Assembly (NCBI GenBank): GCA_030654015.1
Contig: JAURYI010000108.1
Span: forward strand, 28,607-92,606
Length of the DNA stretch: 64,000 bases
From: Methylococcales bacterium
GTDB lineage: Bacteria; Pseudomonadota; Gammaproteobacteria; Methylococcales; Methylomonadaceae
Direction of reading: 5' to 3'
The notes beneath the pieces were generated by a model. It made no database searches and was not told where the DNA came from. It saw nothing but the letters and a program-made list of their open reading frames with translations. Positions 45,754 to 55,700 of the stretch are shown here, one piece after another (position 1 is the stretch's first letter; each line of letters opens with the position of its first letter). Both the position numbers and the translations under genes were made by a program.

Positions 45754-47997
45754 TCAATTTGTAGCTAATTCAAAATAAGTGGTCGGTGTCGTGCTGAACT
45801 TTGCCAAATCCAGCTCTATGTATAGCGTGTTAGCTGTCGTTTTGTCTATCGGTAATTCAACACCGCGCTGCCCGTTTAATGTGAGTGCATATAAGTGTAA
45901 CGCGGCGGTATTGCTGTTGTTCAAACTGAAGGTAATGCGGCTGTTTTTTATCAGTACAGGCAATGTACCCAGATTGGTCAGCTCGCGGCTCTTTGCATCG
46001 GCAAAACTCATGCCGCTGTTTCTGGCATCGGTCGCATAAATTAATAACAAATGTTTGCTGTGAGCTAATACCGCACCATCCAACGACGACGCGGCAAACA
46101 ATGCGGGTGCAGACGCGCTTTTGATAGTCACATTGGCTAATGGCGGCGGCAAGATTGCGCCAAACGCCACTGCTTCGGTGTTAGCGGTGACGACGCTCAA
46201 CTGTTGATTATGCGTATTAAGCGTAATTTGCCCCGTATCGCTTTGAAAAATGCCATTGCTATCGCTCACGTTGGACTTCGGTAAAATCCCCGTCGCCTTT
46301 AAGTTACCGAGCAACTGCTCCCAGTGTTCATCCTGAACTAATCCAGACCAGCTGCGTAGTTTTCTGATCACTTTATCTATGACTGACGGAGCTGAATCCT
46401 GAGGCTGTATGACGGTATCAACCTTGCCTGCCGCTTCCTGCCAGCTTAATCCCAAGCCTGTTACCAAGGCGACATTAGTGAGCGCATCAGGCAGTTTACC
46501 GATACCTGCCTGCTTATCGAACACATATTCAGGCGTAAGGCGAATATCGACTTTATGCAGTGCGGGATTAACATCCTGTCGGGCAAACAACAACGCGGTC
46601 AGTGTTTCCCCTGCCCGTCCAATCGGATCCATACCAATATCAAACGGATGAATGGCTTGCCGCGTGTTAATTTGACCTGCCTTGGCGTAATTCAGCTCAA
46701 TCGCACCGCTATGGCGGCACAGCATATCCCAGTTCTGCAAACTGCCATACGCCCCCATTGCCAGTCCTGCTTCATAACGAGAGCCATCCCAAAACGGTTG
46801 ATCGTATTCGCTGATGGTAAACGGTTTAAACCAATAGCGTGAACTTGCCAGATTGCGGATGTATGCCAGTTTATTCAGCAAAGAACTTTCCTGTTTCAGG
46901 GTAGAACCTGCTTTAACCCAATCCGAAGGCTCTTCCTGATAATCGTGCATATCCACCCATTCCAACGCAGAGCGTGTCGCGCTGTCCTGTAGATTCGACC
47001 AATTATCATAAGCACTTATCAACCCCTGATAACCCAAGCCGCGCACATAAGCAGTCATCCATTGCAGGGTATTTTTTTGCATTTCATAATAAAAACGCTG
47101 ACTATCGGCAACACGGACAGAGGCATTCCAGTCGCGTCTCGGCACATTCACAATACCCTTTGCAGGCACTGACTTGCCCCATGCCGCCATTGCGGTGTCG
47201 ATAGAGCCGTATTTGACCACCAGCCACTGCGTGAATGCCTGATTTAATGGTATTAAATCGGTGTTATCGGAGGGTGATAAATTGACAATATGATTCAGAC
47301 CGCCTTCATTGACTAAAATAACGCCCATTAAGGCAGGGTCTTGTAAAGGTGTCAGTTTGGTGTAAGGATTTTCTTTATTCAGCACCTGCTGGACTAATTT
47401 TTGCCAATGCGCTTTAGCTTCCTCATCGACATAAACCCCTAGTTTGAGATTATGTTTTGCTATCCAGCGGTCGTCACCGACATCACCATAAACGCCATTC
47501 CAAGAACTCATCGCATCAACCAGCCAATAAACCCCTTCGCGTTTTAACGCTGCCATAAAATAATAGAATCTATCCAGCTGTTCGGGATTAAAATCAAAAT
47601 CCACAGTGCGCAGCTCCATCAAATCATTCTCGACAAAATGAAAGCGTGCCACGTTATAGCCATGCAAACGCACTTGTCGCGCATAACGGTCGGCGGTAGC
47701 GTGATCTGGAAAATCAGACCCTGTACCGTTGGGCTCCGAAGCACAGAAAAACCGCTGTGGCTTATTTGGACTATCCATATACGCTAAATGCCCGTCTGTG
47801 CCGCGAATAATGCGCCCATGCTGACCCGCAACACCTGTTTCGACCAATGCGGAAAAATCCAGCGCACTGCCCGCCTGAATGGATAAATCAGTGTCGTTAA
47901 TCGGCAACCAGTCGGCGGCTTGTTGTTCTGCACGGCACGGATTCATCACACCCGATAACACCAGCAGTCCACCGATGATAATTTTATATCTGTTCAT
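45754..47997 (-). CDS. Exported glycoside hydrolase-like protein (clan GH-A type)
   Basis: 747 residues with a signal peptide (IIIGGLLVLSGVMNPCRA, cleavage near residue 23). A TIM-barrel segment at about 80-450 has GH-A style acids: acid/base E231 after N230 (ILVNEGG) and nucleophile E397 (TISEYDQPFWD). The C-terminal 300 residues are beta-rich and unassigned. Probably a periplasmic or secreted glycanase of an unrecognised family. Lies next to, but 67 bases upstream of, the GT4 pair on the same strand, so it may trim or release the polysaccharide they help make. Confidence 0.7.
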   Translation of the reverse strand: MNRYKIIIGGLLVLSGVMNPCRAEQQAADWLPINDTDLSIQAGSALDFSALVETGVAGQHGRIIRGTDGHLAYMDSPNKPQRFFCASEPNGTGSDFPDHATADRYARQVRLHGYNVARFHFVENDLMELRTVDFDFNPEQLDRFYYFMAALKREGVYWLVDAMSSWNGVYGDVGDDRWIAKHNLKLGVYVDEEAKAHWQKLVQQVLNKENPYTKLTPLQDPALMGVILVNEGGLNHIVNLSPSDNTDLIPLNQAFTQWLVVKYGSIDTAMAAWGKSVPAKGIVNVPRRDWNASVRVADSQRFYYEMQKNTLQWMTAYVRGLGYQGLISAYDNWSNLQDSATRSALEWVDMHDYQEEPSDWVKAGSTLKQESSLLNKLAYIRNLASSRYWFKPFTISEYDQPFWDGSRYEAGLAMGAYGSLQNWDMLCRHSGAIELNYAKAGQINTRQAIHPFDIGMDPIGRAGETLTALLFARQDVNPALHKVDIRLTPEYVFDKQAGIGKLPDALTNVALVTGLGLSWQEAAGKVDTVIQPQDSAPSVIDKVIRKLRSWSGLVQDEHWEQLLGNLKATGILPKSNVSDSNGIFQSDTGQITLNTHNQQLSVVTANTEAVAFGAILPPPLANVTIKSASAPALFAASSLDGAVLAHSKHLLLIYATDARNSGMSFADAKSRELTNLGTLPVLIKNSRITFSLNNSNTAALHLYALTLNGQRGVELPIDKTTANTLYIELDLAKFSTTPTTYFELATN

Positions 47998-48012
47998 GAT
48001 GCCGCCTGATTG

Positions 48013-48207
48013 TTACAGATGCTTAAAAAAACCACTTTCAATCAATACCTCCAGCAATAAAAAAGACCGCCGACAAAAAAAGCCACCACACACAAGGCTT
48101 CGCGCAGATGAAGCCTTAGTGTCGTTTTGTTTCAAACCGCCGCCGATAATACTGAAAACCACCAGAACTATGCCTATCATGGTTAATAAAATTTCAATTT
48201 CTGACAT
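48013..48207 (-). CDS. Small membrane protein of unknown function
   Basis: 64 residues from ATG at 48207, with GGAG seven bases upstream; a longer frame to 48456 is only an overlap with selO. Hydrophobic span at residues 4-24 (IEILLTMIGIVLVVFSIIGGG), then a polar loop and a Cys-containing second hydrophobic stretch (SLVCGGFFCRRSFLLLEVLI). Same strand as selO, starting 38 bases after its stop. No family recognised. Confidence 0.55.
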   Translation of the reverse strand: MSEIEILLTMIGIVLVVFSIIGGGLKQNDTKASSARSLVCGGFFCRRSFLLLEVLIESGFFKHL

Positions 48208-48244
48208 AGTTTTTCTCCGTTGCATTAATGGTAAGGCTTGATTT

Positions 48245-49846
48245 TCAGGAACTGCACGACAACATCGAACAGCCCGCGCGTTGTCTTGCCCAATCGGGAC
48301 GTTTAGCAGCAAACTGTTGTTTATCGGCTTGCTCGTTGTATGGATTACGCAATAAATCCAACAACTCATGTATCTTGGCAAAATCGCCCTGTTCCGCGTC
48401 ATCAATCGCCAGTTGCGCCAAATAATTGCGTAACACATAAATCGGATTAACCGCATTCATGCCGACTCGTCTGCTGTCATCCGCCACGCCTTCTTGTTGC
48501 AGGCGGTGAATATAGTGCGTCAGCCACTGGGTTAAGCGCGCCAGATAATCGGCGGTGAGTTGCTCAGGCACATAATAGGCATCGCTAAGCTGATGGATGG
48601 CATCGGCGACGCTTTCCGCCACAGGTAACGTACTGTTCACCAACGCCAGTTTGCGATAAAAAAGGGTCATATCGGTTTCCACTAATGGCAATATCGCCAA
48701 CAGTTCGCCGCACAGTTGCTCATCAAATGTTGATAAGCCCAGCTTAGCCGCCATCATGGCTTGCCAGCCTTGTTCAAAGGTTTGCTCATACACCGTCAGT
48801 GCGGTTTTCAATGGTTCGACCCGTTTAATCAGCGGATATAACGCATTAGCCAACTGCACCAGATTCCAGAACGCAATCGCAGGTTGATTGCCGAAACGAT
48901 ACCGCCGTTCCTCTGCATCTGTGGTATTCGGTGTCCACTCGGGATCATAATTTTCCAGCCACCCGTAAGGGCCATAATCAATGGTCAGCCCCAATATCGA
49001 CATATTGTCAGTATTCATCACCCCATGCACAAAGCCCACGCGCTGCCACTGCACAACCATCTCCGCAGTACGGCGGCATATTTCAGTAAACCACTGCCCA
49101 TAAACTTCAATGGACGGTTCGCCCAATTCGGGAAAATCGGTGCGTATGGTGTAATCCGCGAGCGTTTTTAATAACGCCTCATCACTACGCGCCGCTAAAA
49201 TCTGAAAATGCCCGAAGCGGGTAAACGACGGTGCGACCCGACACACCACTGCACCTAGTTCAGCGCGTGGATTGCCGTCATAAAACATATCGCGCACCAC
49301 CTGTTCACCCGTCAGCGATAAACTTAACGCGCGGGTGGTCGGAACACCTAAATGGTACATCGCTTCACTGCATAAAAACTCGCGCACCGAAGAACGCAAC
49401 ACCGCCAAACCATCCGAGCCGCGCGAATACGGCGTTGCGCCCGCGCCTTTCAGTTGCAATGCCCAGCGTTCTCCGCGCTGATTAATCACATCACCCAGAT
49501 TAATCGCCCGACCATCACCCAACTGCCCTGCCCAGTTGCCGAATTGATGTCCGCCGTAACAGGTCGCATACGCCTCCATACCTTCGGCTAAACGATTACC
49601 CGCAAATACTTGGGTAAACTCATCGGACACGCACACCTCAGGGCTTAAATCCAATAAATCCGCCACTTCCTGCGCATAAATCACACAGTGCGGCTTAACG
49701 ACTTGAGTGGGTAACACGCGCGAATAGCACGCGCCGAATACTTGACGGCGGGTATTCAGCGGTTCTTCATCCGCGGGTAAATCGCGAATAAAACGATTAT
49801 CAAAAGTTAAATCATCGAGCTGGGTTATTTTGGCAAATGAGGTCAT
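48245..49846 (-). CDS. selO: Protein adenylyltransferase SelO
   Basis: 533-residue SelO/YdiU pseudokinase. Conserved YGGHQFGNWAGQLGDGRA near 110-127, LQLKGAGATPYSRGSDG (catalytic Lys), VREFLCSEAM and HGVMNTDNMSILG with metal-binding Asn/Asp. Transfers AMP to protein hydroxyls during redox stress. The chain ends in GCSMLSCSS, so a Cys occupies the antepenultimate position used by selenocysteine in animal SelO. Gene is followed by a small membrane protein gene. Confidence 0.95.
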   Translation of the reverse strand: MTSFAKITQLDDLTFDNRFIRDLPADEEPLNTRRQVFGACYSRVLPTQVVKPHCVIYAQEVADLLDLSPEVCVSDEFTQVFAGNRLAEGMEAYATCYGGHQFGNWAGQLGDGRAINLGDVINQRGERWALQLKGAGATPYSRGSDGLAVLRSSVREFLCSEAMYHLGVPTTRALSLSLTGEQVVRDMFYDGNPRAELGAVVCRVAPSFTRFGHFQILAARSDEALLKTLADYTIRTDFPELGEPSIEVYGQWFTEICRRTAEMVVQWQRVGFVHGVMNTDNMSILGLTIDYGPYGWLENYDPEWTPNTTDAEERRYRFGNQPAIAFWNLVQLANALYPLIKRVEPLKTALTVYEQTFEQGWQAMMAAKLGLSTFDEQLCGELLAILPLVETDMTLFYRKLALVNSTLPVAESVADAIHQLSDAYYVPEQLTADYLARLTQWLTHYIHRLQQEGVADDSRRVGMNAVNPIYVLRNYLAQLAIDDAEQGDFAKIHELLDLLRNPYNEQADKQQFAAKRPDWARQRAGCSMLSCSS

Positions 49847-49987
49847 GGCAGGGTGCGTATTGATGAATAAATGGCTTTAGCATACACCAAATGACGGCAT
49901 GACTGACATGATGATGCAATGGAATCAAAAATCATGATTTTTGATTCCGCTACTTCTATTTATTTGGGAATGATTGAAAAATTAGGC

Positions 49988-50875
49988 TTATTTTGCAAAC
50001 AGATACTGCACAGTTACATTGGCAGACCAGTCAGGGCTTTTATCAGGTCGTATCGGATTATAGTAACTTTCCGCGCGGATATTAATAGCATCTTTGCCGA
50101 CAGCCACTACTTTACCAACACCGCCGCCCACAGGTACAGTCCAGCCCTGATTGTTATCCCGATGCCAATTAGCGACTATATCCATATCGGAAAGCACATA
50201 CCAGCCATCTGACAGATTGTAATTAACAAAGGGTTTCATCTCCATTTGACTGACACTGCGACGGCTGTCATTACCCAATACCGACCAAATTTGTTTGACG
50301 TTCAGTCCGAGCGTAAAAGGTTTGGGTTGTGTGACAATCATCGCACTCGGGCCGATACTGAATTTTCCGCTACCCAGTTGCCGCGACCGTCTGTCCTCTA
50401 TATCAGAAAAAAGTGTATCCGTTGGAAATACGAACGTAGGCCCGAACCCCCAACTGACATTATCAGAACTCACAGGTGAAAAAAGTGACGTAAAAGTTGT
50501 ATCACCCAAACCCACCGCCCCTGAGCCGGCATAAGGTTCGGGTAGTTGTGCAATACCCTGTATCCCGCCTGAGGTGTCGATGAAGTTTAATGACAGCTGA
50601 TTAATCATATTCCAAGAGCCTAAGGACACGGGAATAATGGGCTGTATACTGCCGATGGATACGCCGCCATTATCAGCACCGCCATGATAAACATAGTTAA
50701 GCGGCACACTGTAATGGGGCGACAGCGGATTTTGCGCTCTGTCGCGAAAGTCATTGATACTATTGCCATTAATTACATTTGCCTGCATGACATCATTGGA
50801 AGACGATTCCGCATAACAGGGATTGGTCGCCAATAAAACCACGACAGGGAAAAAATACTTATTAATGTGACTCAT
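49988..50875 (-). CDS. Outer-membrane beta-barrel protein of unknown substrate
   Basis: 295 residues. Signal peptide (FFPVVVLLATNPCYA, cleavage near residue 22), followed by strands of alternating polarity and a C-terminal aromatic ending (VQYLF, then AK). Segments GLGDTTFTSLFSP and WGFGPTFVFPTDT resemble the MetA-pathway/transporter-like outer-membrane family. No operon partner. Could be a hydrophobic-compound channel; not determinable. Confidence 0.7.
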   Translation of the reverse strand: MSHINKYFFPVVVLLATNPCYAESSSNDVMQANVINGNSINDFRDRAQNPLSPHYSVPLNYVYHGGADNGGVSIGSIQPIIPVSLGSWNMINQLSLNFIDTSGGIQGIAQLPEPYAGSGAVGLGDTTFTSLFSPVSSDNVSWGFGPTFVFPTDTLFSDIEDRRSRQLGSGKFSIGPSAMIVTQPKPFTLGLNVKQIWSVLGNDSRRSVSQMEMKPFVNYNLSDGWYVLSDMDIVANWHRDNNQGWTVPVGGGVGKVVAVGKDAINIRAESYYNPIRPDKSPDWSANVTVQYLFAK

Positions 50876-50907
50876 AATAATGCTTGTAGTGTTGTTTGTG
50901 AGGTCAT

Positions 50908-50934
50908 TTGAACGTATTCAACATAACTTATAAT
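50908..50934 (+). promoter_or_regulatory. Possible promoter upstream of olsBA
   Basis: TTGAAC (50908-50913) and TATAAT (50929-50934) with a 15-base spacer, slightly short. It would leave a leader of about 180 bases before olsB, which otherwise shows nothing recognisable. Confidence 0.35.
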
Positions 50935-51121
50935 GGTTTTGTTGTAACACTGATTACAGTTGAGAACAAGAAAAAACGAGTAACCTCGCCAGCGCGTCCA
51001 ACTGGCAGGCGCACACTATCCACAGAACACTTTTTCATATAAACGTCATTTTCCTGACGCAGTTTTGTCATGTTTCGTAGGTATTGTGAGCGGTAATTTA
51101 CACCTTACGAGAAAGAGTCTT

Positions 51122-51922
51122 ATGTCGATTGATGATCGCGATACCAACACCACGCGCAAGCGTCGTTTTCAAGTCGAAGTGGCAAATGATGCCGCTACGA
51201 TTACTGCCGCCCAAGCTCTGCGTTACCGCGTTTTTGCGGAAGAAATGGGCGCGGTTCTGCATACGCCTGTTGCAGGTCTGGATATAGATGAACTGGATGC
51301 TTATTGCGATCATTTAATCGTGCGTGACAGTAATACCGGGGCTATCGTAGCGACCACACGCTTATTAAGCGACAGAGGTGCGTTACAGGCAGGACGTTAT
51401 TATTCAGAAGGTGAATTCCATTTAGACGGCGTATTAACACTGTCAGGTCGTTTTTTAGAAGTCGGACGCACCTGTATTGATTCACGCTACCGTGGCGGTG
51501 CGCCGCTGGCAATGTTATGGAACGGCTTGGCGGAATACGCAGTAAAAGGCGGTTTTGATTACCTGATAGGTTGTGCCAGTATTTCCCCCGGCCCCAGCGG
51601 TTTTGCAGTGGATGCCGTGTATCGTCAAATTGAACCTGAACAATTCGGCTCGAGTGCGTTGGGTGTGATACCGCGTTGTCCTGTACCTGCTTATAAACGT
51701 TGTGTGCGTGATGAAAGCAGTATTCCGCCATTACTCAAAGCCTATCTGCGCTTAGGTGCGTGGGTCTGTGGCGAACCGTGCTGGGATGAAGATTTTGACG
51801 TAATGGATGTTTTCATACTCCTGCCTTTAAAAGCACTCAGCGCACGCTACGAACAGCATTTTATTGCCCCTAAAAGTATTCACACAGCCAATCATGACCT
51901 TGTCTTACCCGCATTGGCATAA
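51122..51922 (+). CDS. olsB: Ornithine N-acyltransferase-like protein OlsB
   Basis: 266 residues from ATG at 51122 (MSIDDRDTN); the frame extends back to 51065 without support. GNAT/autoinducer-synthase-like fold: ALRYRVFAEEMGA near 35-47, DAYCDHLIVRD, VATTRLLSD, SGRFLEVGRTCIDSRYRGG and LIGCASISPG. Transfers a 3-hydroxyacyl group from ACP to ornithine, giving lyso-ornithine lipid. Overlaps olsA by 29 bases, the usual pair in ornithine lipid synthesis. Confidence 0.85.
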   Translation: MSIDDRDTNTTRKRRFQVEVANDAATITAAQALRYRVFAEEMGAVLHTPVAGLDIDELDAYCDHLIVRDSNTGAIVATTRLLSDRGALQAGRYYSEGEFHLDGVLTLSGRFLEVGRTCIDSRYRGGAPLAMLWNGLAEYAVKGGFDYLIGCASISPGPSGFAVDAVYRQIEPEQFGSSALGVIPRCPVPAYKRCVRDESSIPPLLKAYLRLGAWVCGEPCWDEDFDVMDVFILLPLKALSARYEQHFIAPKSIHTANHDLVLPALA

Positions 51923-52649
51923 AGCCGCTACTATCGTTCTGCTCTTCGGTCTCGGTAGCGCGGCAGCCGCCACGCTACAGCCGCTGTGTCGCCGTCTGCC
52001 CAGTCGCCGTATCAATTTACTTCCACCTATGATTCAAGCAACGTGGCTACGCGCCGTGTGTCGCGCCTTGGGCGTACAACTGGCTATTCATGGTACACCC
52101 ATCACAGGCGGTGCATTATGGGTGAGCAATCATGTATCGTGGCTGGATGTGGTCATATTGGGTGCGGTGCGCCCTGTGGCATTCCTCGCGAAAAGTGAAG
52201 TCGCCAGCTGGCCAGTGGTCGGTTTTCTCGGTCGTCAAAGCGGTAATCTATTCATTCGCCGTGGTCATGGCAGTGGTGAAATTACGAACATCATGACGCA
52301 ACGCTTGCAGTGCGGCGATAGCCTAGTGTTATTTCCAGAAGGTACGACCACACGCGGCGATACCGTGCGGCATTTTCACAGCCGTCTTATGCAGCCCGCC
52401 ATTTCTGCGGGTGTCCCCGTACAATCCGTGGCTATTTCTTATCAGGGCGCAGCATTTGATGTTGCCCCTTTCGTGGATGATGACGATTTTTTGCCCCACT
52501 TGCTCCGCTTATTAACACTACCGCGTATCTGCGTCACCTTGCATTTTGGTGAGCCATTGCTGATGAGTGCAGGCATTCAGCGCAACAGCTTGGCGCGACA
52601 GACACACGCACAAGTATCAACGGCATTAGGTTTACAGACAGTCGAATAA
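51894..52649 (+). CDS. olsA: 1-acyl-sn-glycerol-3-phosphate acyltransferase-like OlsA
   Basis: 251 residues from ATG at 51894 (MTLSYPHWHK). PlsC family with acyltransferase motif NHVSWLD (HxxxxD), GNLFIRRG and FPEGTTTRGD, plus a hydrophobic N-terminal helix. Adds the second acyl chain to lyso-ornithine lipid; could also act as an ordinary phosphatidate synthase. Start lies inside olsB, so translation is coupled. Confidence 0.85.
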   Translation: MTLSYPHWHKAATIVLLFGLGSAAAATLQPLCRRLPSRRINLLPPMIQATWLRAVCRALGVQLAIHGTPITGGALWVSNHVSWLDVVILGAVRPVAFLAKSEVASWPVVGFLGRQSGNLFIRRGHGSGEITNIMTQRLQCGDSLVLFPEGTTTRGDTVRHFHSRLMQPAISAGVPVQSVAISYQGAAFDVAPFVDDDDFLPHLLRLLTLPRICVTLHFGEPLLMSAGIQRNSLARQTHAQVSTALGLQTVE

Positions 52650-52709
52650 GCGAACACCGCAATGCGGCACGATAGCGTATAATGCGCTGATTTTAGCCGC
52701 AGTAGCCGC

Positions 52710-55700
52710 ATGAACGCTTCCGATTTAGTACAACAACTCAGCCACCAATTAGCCCTGTGTCTTAATCAGGACAGGCATCATCTAAAACGCCAGTTAGACC
52801 GCTTGCGTAGCGAGGTAAAAAAAGGCAAAGACTCACTTGAAGTCTTAAACACCCTCGCCTCGCGCGTGGAAACATCGGTTGCATTGCGTAATAAACGCCT
52901 AGCCAGTATTCCGCCGCTTAATTTTCCCGATTTACCTGTCACAGGTAAAAAAGACGACATTGCCGAGCTGATTAAAAACAATCAGGTGCTGATTTTGTGC
53001 GGTGAAACCGGCTCAGGTAAAACCACCCAGTTACCGAAAATTTGTTTAAGCATCGGACGTGGCGCGGCAGGTTTAATTGGTCACACCCAACCGCGACGCA
53101 TTGCCGCGCGTACCGTTGCCGATAGAATTGCCGAAGAATTAGGCGAGCCATTAGGTAAATCGGTCGGTTATAAAATCCGTTTTAACGATAAAACCCATTC
53201 GGAATCATTAGTTAAATTAATGACTGATGGGATTTTACTCGCCGAATCACAAAATGATCCTTACCTCAATCAATACGACACCATCATCATTGATGAAGCC
53301 CACGAGCGCAGTTTAAATATTGATTTTCTCTTGGGTTATATGAAGTGGCTGTTACCGAAACGCCCTGATTTAAAACTCATCATCACTTCGGCAACTATCG
53401 ACCCTGAACGCTTCGCCACACATTTTAATAACGCGCCGATTATTGAAGTGTCAGGGCGTACTTATCCTGTGGAAATGCGTTACCGTCCGATTGAACGCGA
53501 AACCGAAGACGATGACGACGAAACAGGCGATGAATTACAACACGCCATACTCGATGCTGTTGATGAGCTGTATCGCGATTTACGCGGCGATATTTTAATT
53601 TTTCTCAGCGGTGAACGCGAAATTCGCGAAACTACTGATTCGTTAAAAAAACACCATCCCAATCAATACGAAATTCTGCCGCTGTATTCTAAATTGAGTG
53701 TCAGCGAACAAGAACGGGTGTTTAATCCCAAAGGCGGCAAGATTCGCATCGTATTAGCCACCAATGTCGCGGAAACCTCGCTCACCGTTCCGGGGATTCG
53801 AGCTGTGATTGACACAGGTCATGCGCGTATCAGCCGTTACAGCCATCGCAGTAAAATTCAACGTTTGCCGATAGAACGCATTTCCCAATCGAGCGCGAAT
53901 CAACGTGCAGGTCGTTGTGGACGGGTTGCCGAAGGGATATGTATTCGCTTGTATTCCCACGATGATTATCTGGCGCGTCCTGAATTCACTGAACCTGAAA
54001 TCATGCGTACCAATTTATCAGCGGTTATTTTACAAATGACGGCGTTGAAATTGGGCGATATTGAAGATTTTCCGTTTCTTGAACCGCCCGAAGACAAAAT
54101 GATTCGTGACGGTAAAACCATGCTGCACGAAGTCAACGCGCTGGATAAATCGGGCAAGCTCACCGACATGGGCAAAAAACTCGCCGCATTTCCCACCGAC
54201 CCGAAACTGGCGCGGATGTTATTAGCGGCGCATGACGAAGGCTGTCTGACCGAAGTGTCGATTATCGTTGCCGCGCTCAGTGTTCAAGACCCGCGCGAAA
54301 AACCCGCTGATAAAATGGCGCAAGCCGATGCAAAACACGCGGCATTTCGTCATCCTGAATCCGATTTTTTGACGCTGTTAAATATCTGGAACACCTTTGA
54401 GGTGCAGAAAAAGCACTTATCCAACAGCAAACTGCGCAAATACTGTTCTGATAATTTCCTGTCGTATTTACGAATGCGCGAGTGGTTTGATATTCATGCG
54501 CAAATTATGCAGGTGATGAAAGGCGATTTAAAAATGCCGCTCAACACCACCGAAGCCGCTTATGAAAATGTGCATCGGGCCTTATTAACAGGCTTATTAT
54601 CCAATATCGGTTTTAGGCATGAGCAGTATGAATACATTGGTGCGCGTGGGTTAAAGTTCTTTATCTTTCCCGGCTCTGGGCAACACAAAGCCAAACCCAA
54701 ATGGATTATGGCGGCTGAGCAAGTGGAAACCAGCAAAGTCTATGCGCGCACGGTGGCAAAAATCGAACCCGAATGGATAGAAGCGGTAGCGACACATTTA
54801 GTCAAGCACAACTATTCTGATCCGCACTGGGAGAAAAAAGGTGCGCGTTGTATGGTGTCGCAACGTACGCTGTTATACGGTTTGACGCTGCAAACAGGGC
54901 GCAAAATTCCTTACGACCACGTTGATGCCAAAACTGCCCGCGAGATGTTTATTCAAGCCGCGTTAGTGGATCACGATTATCACAGCAACGCGCCGTTTTA
55001 TGTCGCCAATCAAAAATTGCTGGAAGAAGTCGGCATGATTCAGCACAAAGGGCGGCGCGTAGATTTGGTGGAAGATGAGCAATGGTTGTACAGTTTTTAT
55101 GACCATAAATTGCCGCCTGAGGTATTCAGCGGCGTGACGCTGGACACTTGGCGCAAAACGGTGGAGCGCGACAATCCGAAACTGCTGTTTGTCACCCGCG
55201 AAGATTTAACGCGCGAACAGGAAAATCCGATTAATGATTGGGATTATCCTGACAGTAAAAAAATCGGTACGCTCACCATTCCCCTGCAATACCGCTTTGA
55301 ACCCGGTCATAATGAAGACGGCGTAACCGCGATTATTCCCGTACATCAACTCAATCAATTATCAGCCGCCCCGTTTGATTGGCTGGTGTTGGGAATGCTG
55401 GAAGAAAAATGTATCGCCATGATTAAGTCTTTACCGAAAACACTGCGTAAACATTTTGTCCCCGTGCCTGAAACCGTGAAACGCTGTTTGGAAATTGAAC
55501 CTGATTTTAAAGGCACGGTGCAGGAATGGCTGGGCAATCGGTTACGCAAACTCACCGATGAAGCAATACCGCTGAATGCGTGGGCAATGGACAGTTTGCC
55601 TGAGCATTTAAAAATGAATTTCCGTATTGTCGAAGACGGCAAGCTGCTGGATTACGGACGCGATTTAAAAAAATTACAGGCAAAATACGCAGTTGAGGCG

